Source of the DNA: Bradyrhizobium sp. AZCC 1719
GTDB lineage: Bacteria > Pseudomonadota > Alphaproteobacteria > Rhizobiales > Xanthobacteraceae
Length of the DNA stretch: 64,000 nucleotides
Reading direction: 5' to 3'
Assembly: GCF_036924525.1 (NCBI RefSeq)
Contig: NZ_JAZHRU010000001.1
Location: forward strand, 4,245,001 to 4,309,000
In this document: positions 35,527 through 42,971 of the stretch, in pieces
How the letters are laid out: every line of letters starts with the position of its first letter
Position numbering within the stretch: position 1 is the first letter of the stretch
Position numbers and translations under genes: made by a program
Notes under the pieces: generated by a model
Told to the model about the DNA's origin: nothing
What the model saw: the letters and a program-made list of their open reading frames with translations, nothing else
Databases searched by the model: none

Positions 35527-37137
35527 ATGCGCGCCAGCCGGCTGTCAGGCGAACTCACCATCTCTGTGGCGACGCTTTGCATCGCAGTGCTCACGGCGGT
35601 TCCCGCCGCAGCGCAGAAAAAGGGCGGCACGCTCAGGCTCTATCACAACGACAATCCGCCCTCGACCTCGCTGCACGAGGAAGCGACCATTGCCTCGGTG
35701 ACGCCATTCGCCGCCGTCTTCAACAACCTCGTGGTGTTTGACCCCGCCAAGGTCCACGAAAGCATCGATACGGTCATTCCGGATCTCGCCGAAAGCTGGT
35801 CGTGGGATTCCGGCAATACGAAATTGACGTTCAAACTGCGGCAGGGCGTGAAATGGCACGACGGCCAGCCGTTCACGGCCAAGGACGTGCAATGCACCTG
35901 GCGGATGCTGATCGGCAAGGCCGAGACCCAGGACTTCAAGCGCAACCCGCGTAAAGTCTGGTACACGAAGCTGCAGGACGTCTCGATCAACGGCGATTAT
36001 GAGGCGACCTTCGAGTTGAGCGAGCCGCAGCCGAGCTTGCCGGTGCTGCTGGCGAGTGCGTTTTCGCCGGTCTATCCCTGCCATGTACCGCAGCAGGTGA
36101 TGCGCACCAAGCCGGTCGGCACCGGACCGTTCAAATTCGTTGAGTTCAGGCGCGGCGAACAGGTTCGCCTGGTGCGCAATCCCGACTACTGGAAGAAGGA
36201 TCGTCCGTATCTCGACGAAATCACGTTCCGGATGATCGACAGCCGCGCCACGCGGATGCTGGCGTTTGCCACCGGCGATTACGACATCACGTTTCCTTCC
36301 GACGTCAGTGTTCCCCTGATGAAGGACGTGAAAGCGCGCGCGCCGCATGCGATCTGCGAAATGACCGCCACGGGAACGCAGATCAACCTGATGGTCAATC
36401 GGGCCAATCCGCCGTTCGACAGCCCGGATATCCGAAGGGCGATGTCGCTGGCGCTCGACCGCAAGCCGTTCAACACCATCCTGATGGAAGGCTTGGCGCG
36501 AATGGGCGGGGCGATGTTGGCCAAGCCAGAGGGCGAGTGGGGCATGCCGCCGGACATGGTGTCCTCGCTGACCGGCTACGGCCCCGATAGCGAGAAGAAC
36601 ATCGCCGAGGCGCAAGCGATCATGCAGAAGCTCGGCTATAGCGACGCCAAACCGCTGCAGATCAAGATCCAGACGAGGAATCTGCCGACCTATCGCGATC
36701 CCGCCGTGATCCTGATCGACCAGTTGAAGAAGATCCACATCACAGGCGAGCTCGACATTCTCGACACGCCGCGCTGGTACGCGCGGCTGGCGAAGAAGGA
36801 TTATACGATCGGGCTGAACGTGACCGGCGTCAGCGTCGACGATCCCGACGGCAATATCGTCGAGAACTATTCCTGCAAATCGGAGCGCAACTATACCCAG
36901 TACTGCAATGCCGAGGTCGACAAGTTGCTGGCGGAGCAATCGCGCGAGCTCGACAAGGAAAAGCGCAGGAAGCTCGTCTGGGATATCGAGCGGCTATTGG
37001 TCGAGGACGCCGCGCGGCCGATCATCCTGCACTCCTCGGCCGGCAATTGCTGGCAGCCTTACGTGAAGAATTTCCGGCCGCACGATAATGGCCAGTACAA
37101 TAATCTGCGGTTCGAGGAGGTGTGGTTGGATAAGTGA
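35527..37137 (+). CDS. ABC-type peptide/oligopeptide substrate-binding protein (SBP_bac_5)
   Basis: 536 residues with GGGAGG before the ATG. A Sec signal peptide (about 8-30, ending AAAQKK) precedes the family-5 fold: GGTLRLYHNDNPPSTSLHE, TFKLRQGVKWHDGQPFTAKDV, VGTGPFKFVEF, and INLMVNRANPPFDSPDIRRAMSLALDR. Relatives deliver di- or oligopeptides, opines or nickel to an inner-membrane transporter. No permease or ATPase is adjacent. It is on the opposite strand in the middle of the Anbu-transglutaminase set, with a palindromic repeat on its 3' side, so either an insertion or a functional partner bringing in peptides is possible. Confidence 0.93.
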   Translation: MRASRLSGELTISVATLCIAVLTAVPAAAQKKGGTLRLYHNDNPPSTSLHEEATIASVTPFAAVFNNLVVFDPAKVHESIDTVIPDLAESWSWDSGNTKLTFKLRQGVKWHDGQPFTAKDVQCTWRMLIGKAETQDFKRNPRKVWYTKLQDVSINGDYEATFELSEPQPSLPVLLASAFSPVYPCHVPQQVMRTKPVGTGPFKFVEFRRGEQVRLVRNPDYWKKDRPYLDEITFRMIDSRATRMLAFATGDYDITFPSDVSVPLMKDVKARAPHAICEMTATGTQINLMVNRANPPFDSPDIRRAMSLALDRKPFNTILMEGLARMGGAMLAKPEGEWGMPPDMVSSLTGYGPDSEKNIAEAQAIMQKLGYSDAKPLQIKIQTRNLPTYRDPAVILIDQLKKIHITGELDILDTPRWYARLAKKDYTIGLNVTGVSVDDPDGNIVENYSCKSERNYTQYCNAEVDKLLAEQSRELDKEKRRKLVWDIERLLVEDAARPIILHSSAGNCWQPYVKNFRPHDNGQYNNLRFEEVWLDK

Positions 37138-37150
37138 CGGCCGAAAGGCC

Positions 37151-37229
37151 GTCATCCCGGGGCGCGCTTAGCGCGAACCCGGGATCTCGAGATTCCGGGT
37201 CTGGTGCTTGCGCACCATCCCGGAATGAC
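37151..37229. repeat. Palindromic repeat A, copy 3
   Basis: Left hairpin GCGCGCTTAGCGCG, central CCGGGATCTCGAGATTCCGG (one mismatch), right hairpin GGTGCTTGCGCACC, outer arms GTCATCCCGGGGC / ATCCCGGAATGAC. It lies between the convergent peptide-binding protein and transglutaminase genes. Confidence 0.92.
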
Positions 37230-37238
37230 ATGCAAAAT

Positions 37239-38081
37239 TCATGACTGCGACTGGCTTTGCCATTGCCCCGGCCGGCCGGCCTGTTCGACCTTGACCGCGA
37301 CCGTCAGCGTCTCGGTGCCGCCGCCATAGCGGGTGCCGCGTACCGGGGCCGCGCCGAGATAGTCGAGCCCGATCGCGACGCGGGCGTGGGCGTCGGTGGT
37401 GCAGATGCCGTTGGCGGCGTCGAAGCCGACCCAGCCGAGATCGGGCACGTAGGCTTCCGCCCAGGCGTGGCCCGCCGGTTGGTGCACCATTCCGTCGGAG
37501 CGCAGGAAATGGCCGGAGACGAAGCGCGCCGGCACGCCGCCGGAGCGGGCGCAGGCGATGAAGATGTGCGCATAGTCCTGGCACACGCCGCGCTTGAGCG
37601 CGAAGGCTTCCGCCGCCGAGGTGCCTGAATTGGTCGGGTCCTCGTCGAACGTCATGTGCTCGTTGATCTGCACCATCAGCGCATGCAGGAAGCCGAGCAC
37701 GTCCCCATCGGACTCCGATCGTAGCTCGCGGGCAAAGATCGCCATCGCCGGATTGACTTCGGTCAGCGCGGTCTGGCGCAGGAACAGGCTCGGCGGAAAG
37801 CGCTCGTCGGTGCCGCGCAGCACGCCGCCCGTGTCATGGGTCTCGATCAGGCCCTCGACATGGATGGTGAGGTCGGCGATCGGCCCGTGGGTGAGCACAT
37901 GCGTGACGTTGCCGAACGCATCCTGGTGCATGTCGAGGCGAGAGTCGGTCGAGACATCGATCTGCCATTCGGCGACATATTGCCCGTCATGGCTGCCGGG
38001 CGTCATGCGCAGGATCTGGATCACGCCGGAGGCCGGGGGCTCGTAGCGATAGCTGGTGGAATGGGCAATTCGCAGGCGCAT
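37239..38081 (-). CDS. Transglutaminase-like cysteine peptidase of the Anbu cluster
   Basis: 280 residues. The N-terminal ~110 residues are the beta-rich domain that precedes bacterial transglutaminase-like folds (RLRIAHSTSYRYEPPASGVIQILRMTP). The catalytic triad is clear: Cys167 in KRGVCQDYAHIF, His205 in AGHAWAEAYVP and Asp221 in GFDAANG. No signal peptide, so it acts in the cytoplasm. Family members cut or exchange amide bonds. Its conserved neighbours (alpha-E, circularly permuted ATP-grasp, Anbu) suggest it processes a peptide or peptide tag made by the ATP-grasp. Repeat A copy 4 separates it from the alpha-E gene. Confidence 0.92.
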   Translation of the reverse strand: MRLRIAHSTSYRYEPPASGVIQILRMTPGSHDGQYVAEWQIDVSTDSRLDMHQDAFGNVTHVLTHGPIADLTIHVEGLIETHDTGGVLRGTDERFPPSLFLRQTALTEVNPAMAIFARELRSESDGDVLGFLHALMVQINEHMTFDEDPTNSGTSAAEAFALKRGVCQDYAHIFIACARSGGVPARFVSGHFLRSDGMVHQPAGHAWAEAYVPDLGWVGFDAANGICTTDAHARVAIGLDYLGAAPVRGTRYGGGTETLTVAVKVEQAGRPGQWQSQSQS

Positions 38082-38105
38082 GGTGGACCGTTACTTTTCT
38101 GCGTC

Positions 38106-38179
38106 GTCATTCCGGGGCGCGAAGCGAACCCGGAATCTCGAGATTCCGGGTCTGGTCCTTCGGACCATCCCGGAATGAC
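38106..38179. repeat. Palindromic repeat A, copy 4 (within the operon)
   Basis: Left hairpin GCGCGAAGCG, central CCGGAATCTCGAGATTCCGG, right hairpin GGTCCTTCGGACC, outer arms GTCATTCCGGGG / ATCCCGGAATGAC. It lies between two same-strand genes (alpha-E upstream, transglutaminase downstream), so it would be transcribed within one mRNA. Confidence 0.92.
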
Positions 38180-38187
38180 CGAGCATC

Positions 38188-39132
38188 TCAAATCAAATAC
38201 TGCCTGGTGATGATCTCACCGAGCCGCGAATTGTCCGCGATGAACTCCTGGATGAATTCATGGACGCCGTGCTGGAAGATATCGTCCATGTGGCTGTGTT
38301 CAAGCCGGTTGCGGACGCCGCGGGCGTGGCGCTGGGCGGCGCCCTGGCGACCGTAGGCGACGCCGATCTGGTCGAGATTGCGGACGAGGTTGCTGTAGCA
38401 GCTCGCCAGCGAGCGTGGCAGCGTGTCGTTGAGGATCAGGAGGTCGGCGATCAGCCACGGCTTTAGCGTCTCGCGATAGACCCAGTGATAGGCGGTCAGC
38501 GCGGAGACCGAGCGCAGGATCGAGGTCCACTGGTAGTAGTCCAGGGGACCGCCGACGTGCTCCTCCTCGGGCAGCAGCACGTGATACTTCACGTCGAGAA
38601 TGCGCGCGGTGTTGTCGGCGCGCTCCAGGTGCAGCCCGAGCCGCGAGAACCAGTAGGCGTCGTTGCGCAGCATGGTCCGGTAGGCCGAGCCGTCGAACCG
38701 TAGCGAGGTCTCCTGCACGAAGCGGAGAAACCGCGCCAGTTCCTCGCGGCTCGACGTGCCCTTGCCCCAGACCTCCTGCAATTCGATCCAGGCCGAGTTG
38801 ATGGTGTCCCACATCTCCGATGTCAGCGCGGTTCGCACCGAGCGCGAATTGAGCCGGGCGGCCTCGATGCAGTTCTTGATCGAGGAGGGATTGGAAGGCG
38901 AGAACGCCAGATATTCGACGACGTTCTGCTCGGTGGCTTCCGCATAGGCCTCGTAGAAGCTTGCGCTGACCCCGGCCGTCAGCAGCGCCGATTCCCACTC
39001 ATTGGTCTTGCCGATATAGGCGGCGGGAAGTGCTGTGACTCGCAAGGTCGCATCGATGGTGCGCGCGATATATTCGGCGCGCTCGACATAGCGGGCCAGC
39101 CAGTACAGGTTTTCGGCAGTGCGCGACAGCAT
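38188..39132 (-). CDS. Alpha-E domain protein (DUF403)
   Basis: 314 residues, all-helical. The opening MLSRTAENLYWLARYVERAEYIARTIDAT, the central WFSRLGLHLERADNTARILDVKYHVLLP and HWVYRETLKPWLIADLLILND blocks are diagnostic of the alpha-E family, where RxxENLYWxxRYxERAE is strongly conserved and recurs internally as LGLHLERADNTARILD. The biochemical role is unknown; it is nearly always beside a circularly permuted ATP-grasp gene and is thought to act with it, perhaps as a scaffold or accessory enzyme. It starts 16 bases after the ATP-grasp stop. Confidence 0.93.
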   Translation of the reverse strand: MLSRTAENLYWLARYVERAEYIARTIDATLRVTALPAAYIGKTNEWESALLTAGVSASFYEAYAEATEQNVVEYLAFSPSNPSSIKNCIEAARLNSRSVRTALTSEMWDTINSAWIELQEVWGKGTSSREELARFLRFVQETSLRFDGSAYRTMLRNDAYWFSRLGLHLERADNTARILDVKYHVLLPEEEHVGGPLDYYQWTSILRSVSALTAYHWVYRETLKPWLIADLLILNDTLPRSLASCYSNLVRNLDQIGVAYGRQGAAQRHARGVRNRLEHSHMDDIFQHGVHEFIQEFIADNSRLGEIITRQYLI

Positions 39133-39148
39133 ACGAAAAATTCGCTCT

Positions 39149-40567
39149 CTATTCGTCCAGTATCCAGGTGTCCTTGGTGCCGCCGCCCTGGCTTGAATTG
39201 ACCACCAAGGAGCCTTCCTTCAGCGCCACCCGCGTCAGTCCGCCCGGCACGATGGTGACGTGATTGCTGCCGGTCAGCACGAACGGGCGCAAATCCACAT
39301 GGCGCGGGGCGAGGCCGGAGGCGGTGCAGGTCGGGCAGGTCGAGAGCGCCAGCGTCGGCTGAGCGATAAAACCCTCCGGCTCGCGCTTGAGCTTGTCGCG
39401 GAACGCCTCGATCGTCGCTTTGGTCGCGGCCGGGCCGATCAGCATGCCGTAGCCGCCGGAGCCGTGGACTTCCTTGACCACCAGCTCGCTCAAATTGTCG
39501 AGCACATAGGCGAGGTCCTTCGGCTCGCGGCAGCGCCAGGTCGGCACGTTCTTCAGGATCGGCTCCTCGCCGAGATAGAACTTCACGATCTCCGGCATGT
39601 AGGAATAGATCGCCTTGTCGTCGGCGATCCCCGTTCCGACCGCGTTGGCCAGCGTGATATTGCCGGCCGCATAGGCCGACATCAGCCCGGGCACGCCGAG
39701 CGCCGAATCCGGCCGGAAGGTGAGGGGGTCGAGGAAATCGTCGTCGACGCGACGGTAGATCACGTCGACGCGTTTCAGCCCCTCGGTGGTGCGCATGAAC
39801 ACCTCGTCGTTCTTGACGATGAGGTCGCGGCCTTCGACCAGCTCGATGCCGAGCTTGTCGGCGAGGAAAGAGTGTTCGTAATAGGCGGAATTGTAAACGC
39901 CCGGCGTCATCAGCGCGACCGTCGGCTCGGCCGAGGCGGAGAGCGGCGCCACCGAGCGCAGCGCCGACAGCAATTCGTCCGGGTATCGCTCCACAGGTGC
40001 TACGCGGTGGCGGGCGAACAGGTCCGGAAACAGCCGCATCATGATTTCGCGGTTTTCCAACATATAGGAGACGCCCGAGGGCGTCCGCGCGTTATCCTCC
40101 AGCACGATGAAATTGTCGGCGTCGACCCGGACGATATCGATCCCGGCGATGTGGACATAGACATCGTGCGGCACGCTCTGGCCGTTCATCTCGGGGCGGA
40201 AGACCGGGTTTTGGAAAATCAGGTCGTCGGGAATGATGTTGGCGCGCAGGATGTCGCGGCCGTGATAGATGTCACGCAGGAACATGTTGAGCGCGCGCAC
40301 CCGCTGCTTCAGGCCCTTCTCCAAAACGGCCCATTCCTTCGCCGACATGATTCGCGGGATCACGTCGAAGGGGATAAGCCGCTCCTGGGCCTCCGCATCG
40401 CCATAAACCGCAAAGGTGATGCCGATCCGGCGGAACAACAGTTCCGCCTCCTGACGGCGATATTCCAGGGCATCCGGAGGCGTCTCCTTCAGCCAGCGGG
40501 AGAGCTCCCGATAGGCCGGGCGGAGGTCGCCGCCGGGTCCGTTCATTTCATCGAAGGCAACTGCCAT
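39149..40567 (-). CDS. Circularly permuted ATP-grasp family protein (DUF404/DUF407 type)
   Basis: 472 residues. Landmarks of the circularly permuted ATP-grasp: VLEDNARTPSGVSYMLENR (about 155-173), IYRRVDDDFLDP (270-281), LVVKEVHGSGGYGML (362-376; glycine-rich nucleotide loop), FIAQPTLALS (400-409), RHVDLRPFV (422-430) and SSQGGGTKDTWI (458-469). ATP-grasp enzymes join a carboxylate to an amine through an acyl-phosphate, so this is a predicted amide or peptide ligase. First gene of the leftward group ATP-grasp, alpha-E, transglutaminase, with Anbu further on. The substrate and product are not known for this class. Divergent from the cinA-like gene across ~220 bases. Confidence 0.93.
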   Translation of the reverse strand: MAVAFDEMNGPGGDLRPAYRELSRWLKETPPDALEYRRQEAELLFRRIGITFAVYGDAEAQERLIPFDVIPRIMSAKEWAVLEKGLKQRVRALNMFLRDIYHGRDILRANIIPDDLIFQNPVFRPEMNGQSVPHDVYVHIAGIDIVRVDADNFIVLEDNARTPSGVSYMLENREIMMRLFPDLFARHRVAPVERYPDELLSALRSVAPLSASAEPTVALMTPGVYNSAYYEHSFLADKLGIELVEGRDLIVKNDEVFMRTTEGLKRVDVIYRRVDDDFLDPLTFRPDSALGVPGLMSAYAAGNITLANAVGTGIADDKAIYSYMPEIVKFYLGEEPILKNVPTWRCREPKDLAYVLDNLSELVVKEVHGSGGYGMLIGPAATKATIEAFRDKLKREPEGFIAQPTLALSTCPTCTASGLAPRHVDLRPFVLTGSNHVTIVPGGLTRVALKEGSLVVNSSQGGGTKDTWILDE

Positions 40568-40786
40568 AAAACCTGACTATCTCTCGAAGCCATGCGGCAC
40601 GGTGCATGAGTTCACGGGATGGTAGCAAGGCTCGGGCCAGCGCGATATGCATTGGCTTGCGGCATTTCGTGTGGGTAGCCGGCCGCGCTGCCCTAAAAAA
40701 GGGCTGCCGGGTGCTTATTTCGGCAGCAAACCCCCGTGACTTCAATGCGTTGCTTGCGCAAAGTACGGGGCAGGTGGGGAGAAGTC

Positions 40787-41527
40787 ATGAGCGAGATCGT
40801 CACGGCGGGTATTCTGGTCATCGGCGACGAGATCTTGTCCGGCCGTACCAAGGACAAGAACATCGGTTTCATCGCCGAATACCTGACCAATATCGGGATC
40901 GACCTCAAGGAGGTCCGCATCGTCGCCGACGACGAGACCGACATTGTCGACGCCCTTAATGCACTGCGGAATCGCTACAGCTACGTCTTCACCACCGGCG
41001 GCATCGGGCCGACCCATGACGACATCACCGCCGACAGCGTCGCCAAGGCCTTCGGTGTCGGGATCGGGCATCATCCGGAGGTGGTGGCGCGCTTCCGCGA
41101 GCGCTGGAGCGAGCAGGATCTGAACGAGGCCCGGCTGCGCATGGCGCGTGTGCCCGACGGCGCCGAACTGATCCAGAGCGCGACCATCCTGGCGCCCGGT
41201 TTCAAGCTCGGCAACGTAATAGTGATGGCCGGCATCCCCTCGATCATGCAGGCGATGATGGACATCGTCGCGCCCAAGCTGAAATCGGGGGTGCGGATGC
41301 TGTCGGACTCGGTCCGCGCCAATGCGCGCGAAGGCGACATCGGCGGGCCGTTGCGGGAGATTGCCATTGCCCATCCCGACACCATCATCGGCAGCTATCC
41401 GTTCATGGACGAGGACAAGAGGCCGAACACCAACCTCGTCGTTCGCTCGCGCGATCCCGACAAGCTCAACGCCGCGATGGCCGCGGTGAAGGAGATGCTG
41501 GCGGCATTGAACGTCACCACCCGGTAG
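40787..41527 (+). CDS. CinA-type molybdopterin-binding domain protein (lacks amidase domain)
   Basis: 246 residues from the ATG at 40787 after GGGGAGAAG; an in-frame start at 40736 is rejected. The MoCF/CinA N-terminal domain is clear: TAGILVIGDEILSGRTKDKN and VFTTGGIGPTHDDITADSVA. Full-length CinA is ~420 residues with a C-terminal nicotinamide-nucleotide amidase (PncC) domain, which is absent here. The remaining domain may act as an ADP-ribose pyrophosphatase-like or nucleotide-binding enzyme, as reported for some CinA proteins. A tandem repeat and gpt follow on the same strand. Confidence 0.9.
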   Translation: MSEIVTAGILVIGDEILSGRTKDKNIGFIAEYLTNIGIDLKEVRIVADDETDIVDALNALRNRYSYVFTTGGIGPTHDDITADSVAKAFGVGIGHHPEVVARFRERWSEQDLNEARLRMARVPDGAELIQSATILAPGFKLGNVIVMAGIPSIMQAMMDIVAPKLKSGVRMLSDSVRANAREGDIGGPLREIAIAHPDTIIGSYPFMDEDKRPNTNLVVRSRDPDKLNAAMAAVKEMLAALNVTTR

Positions 41528-41539
41528 CCGACAGGCCAG

Positions 41540-41578
41540 GACAAGACGAAGCGACAAGACGAAGCGACAAGGCGAAGC
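41540..41578 (+). repeat. 13-bp tandem repeat, three copies, before gpt
   Basis: Unit GACAAGACGAAGC at 41540-41552 and 41553-41565, with a one-base variant (GACAAGGCGAAGC) at 41566-41578. It ends 3 bases before the GTG start of gpt and supplies the only purine-rich, ribosome-site-like sequence there (GAAGC). Confidence 0.9.
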
Positions 41579-41581
41579 AGC

Positions 41582-42100
41582 GTGGCAGACAACAATTATG
41601 AACTGAGCGCCGAGGCGAAAGCCGGCCGGCCCTTTCCGGTGTCCTGGGATCAGTTTCACCGGGATTGCCGGGCGCTGACCTGGCGGCTCAACGAGGTCGG
41701 GCCGTTTCACGCCGTGATCGCGATCACCCGCGGCGGCCTGGTACCGGCTGCGATCGTGGCCCGCGAGCTGGGCTTGCGTGTGATCGATACGGTCTGTGTG
41801 GCCAGCTACGACCACGACAAGCAGGGCGATCTGCAGGTGCTCAAGGGCGTTTCGCCCGATGTCGCCAAACTTGGCGGCGGCACCGGCAAGGGGCTGTTGA
41901 TCGTCGACGACCTCGTCGATACCGGCACCACCGGCCGCCTGGTGCGCCAGTTGCTCCCCGATGCACATTTCGCCACCGTCTACGCCAAGCCGAAAGGCAA
42001 GCCGCTGGTCGATACTTTCATCACCGAAGTATCGCAGGATACCTGGATCCATTTTCCCTGGGACACCGCGCTGTCGTTCCAGCCGCCGATCCGTCCGTGA
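41582..42100 (+). CDS. gpt: Xanthine (xanthine-guanine) phosphoribosyltransferase
   Basis: 172 residues from a GTG start at 41582. The type I PRTase features are present: [27 protein letters not shown], the PRPP-binding loop [15 protein letters not shown] (about 100-114), and the C-terminal [10 protein letters not shown] typical of Gpt. It converts xanthine or guanine plus PRPP to the mononucleotide in purine salvage. The purine-rich start region is built from the 13-bp tandem repeat. It is 54 bases after the cinA-like gene; repeat A copy 5 follows its stop. Confidence 0.93.
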   Translation: MADNNYELSAEAKAGRPFPVSWDQFHRDCRALTWRLNEVGPFHAVIAITRGGLVPAAIVARELGLRVIDTVCVASYDHDKQGDLQVLKGVSPDVAKLGGGTGKGLLIVDDLVDTGTTGRLVRQLLPDAHFATVYAKPKGKPLVDTFITEVSQDTWIHFPWDTALSFQPPIRP

Positions 42101-42107
42101 GGTGTTC

Positions 42108-42187
42108 GTCATTCCGGGGCGATGCGAAGCATCGAACCCGGAATCTCGAGATTCCGGGTTCGCGTCTTCGACGCGCCCCGGAATGAC
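42108..42187. repeat. Palindromic repeat A, copy 5
   Basis: Left hairpin GATGCGAAGCATC, central CCGGAATCTCGAGATTCCGG, right hairpin GCGTCTTCGACGC, outer arms GTCATTCCGGGGC / GCCCCGGAATGAC. It lies 8 bases after the gpt stop. Confidence 0.93.
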
Positions 42188-42211
42188 AGCGACGGATAGT
42201 TGGGCTTGCCC

Positions 42212-42856
42212 ATGCCCCTGCAAAACCGCGTCACCCCCACCGGCGAGATCATCGCCACCCCGCATCGCGGTATGTTCACCGGCAACCGCGGCATCATCCA
42301 CGACCCCGCGACCAAGACTTTATTGAAGAAGCGCTGGTCGAGCCCGGCCTGGATCACCTGCGTCTGCGAGTTCAAAGGCTGGCGGCGGCCCGTGATGGGC
42401 CGGCGGAGCTGGACCGAGCTGTTCTTTCTCGACGAGGCGACCGCCTTCGCCGCCGGGCACCGCCCATGCTTCTTCTGCCGCCGCGACGACGCCAACCGCT
42501 TTCGTAGCTGCTGGGAAACGGGCAATGGTGCGAAGAACATTCGGGCGCCGGAGATCGATGCAGTGCTGCATGGTGAGCGGCTGGAGCGCGGCAAGAAGCG
42601 GCTGCATCCGCCGCCAGTGCCGGTGGCGCAGTTGCCTGACGGCGCGATGGTGCAGCGGGGCGCCGAGAGTTTTCTGGTCCTGCAGGGCCGGGCGCTGCGA
42701 TGGTCGATGGCTGGATACAGCAGGGCAGAGGAAGCAATCGACAACGCGCTGCTGTTAACACCGCCGTCAACGGTGCACGCGCTTAATGCCGGATATCGGC
42801 CGGTGCTCCATCCAAGCGTACAGTGCGTTCCCTCCCCCCTTGCGGGGGAGGGCTAG
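42212..42856 (+). CDS. Uncharacterised protein with repeat-derived C-terminus
   Basis: 214 residues from the ATG at 42212 (a TTG four codons earlier is less likely). The core has conserved-looking blocks: GEIIATPHRGMFTGNRGIIHD, WITCVCEFKGWRRPVMGRRSWTELFFLDEATAFAAGHRPCFFCRRDDANRF. CFFCRR is a single CxxC. The chain ends CVPSPLAGEG, and those last codons plus the stop lie inside palindromic repeat F, so the natural C-terminus has been replaced or extended by the repeat. I recognise no characterised family; function unknown. Confidence 0.78.
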   Translation: MPLQNRVTPTGEIIATPHRGMFTGNRGIIHDPATKTLLKKRWSSPAWITCVCEFKGWRRPVMGRRSWTELFFLDEATAFAAGHRPCFFCRRDDANRFRSCWETGNGAKNIRAPEIDAVLHGERLERGKKRLHPPPVPVAQLPDGAMVQRGAESFLVLQGRALRWSMAGYSRAEEAIDNALLLTPPSTVHALNAGYRPVLHPSVQCVPSPLAGEG

Positions 42857-42931
42857 GGAGAGGGGTAAACCGCAGCGGCGGTGCGTGTGGCTTACCCCTC
42901 TCTCCAACTCTCCCCCGCAAGGGGGGAGAGG
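42830..42931. repeat. Palindromic repeat F (CCCTCCCCC-TTGCGGGGGAG family)
   Basis: Left block CCCTCCCCCCTTGCGGGGG plus GGGCTAGGGAGAGGGG and right block CCCCTCTCTCCAACTCTCCC then CCGCAAGGGGGGAGAGGG form a long imperfect inverted repeat around a CCGCAGCGGCGG-type centre. Its left edge overlaps the end of the gene at 42212. It separates that gene from the convergent MetE-like gene. Confidence 0.88.
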
Positions 42932-42971
42932 GCTCAGTGTGCCGTGTGTTGACCACTGCGGATCAAAACTC

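Noticed and set aside
40680..40735. GCTGCCG/CGGCAGC inverted repeat before the cinA-like gene as a regulatory element
   Set aside because: A 7-bp pair in GC-rich DNA without support from position or sequence conservation; could be chance.
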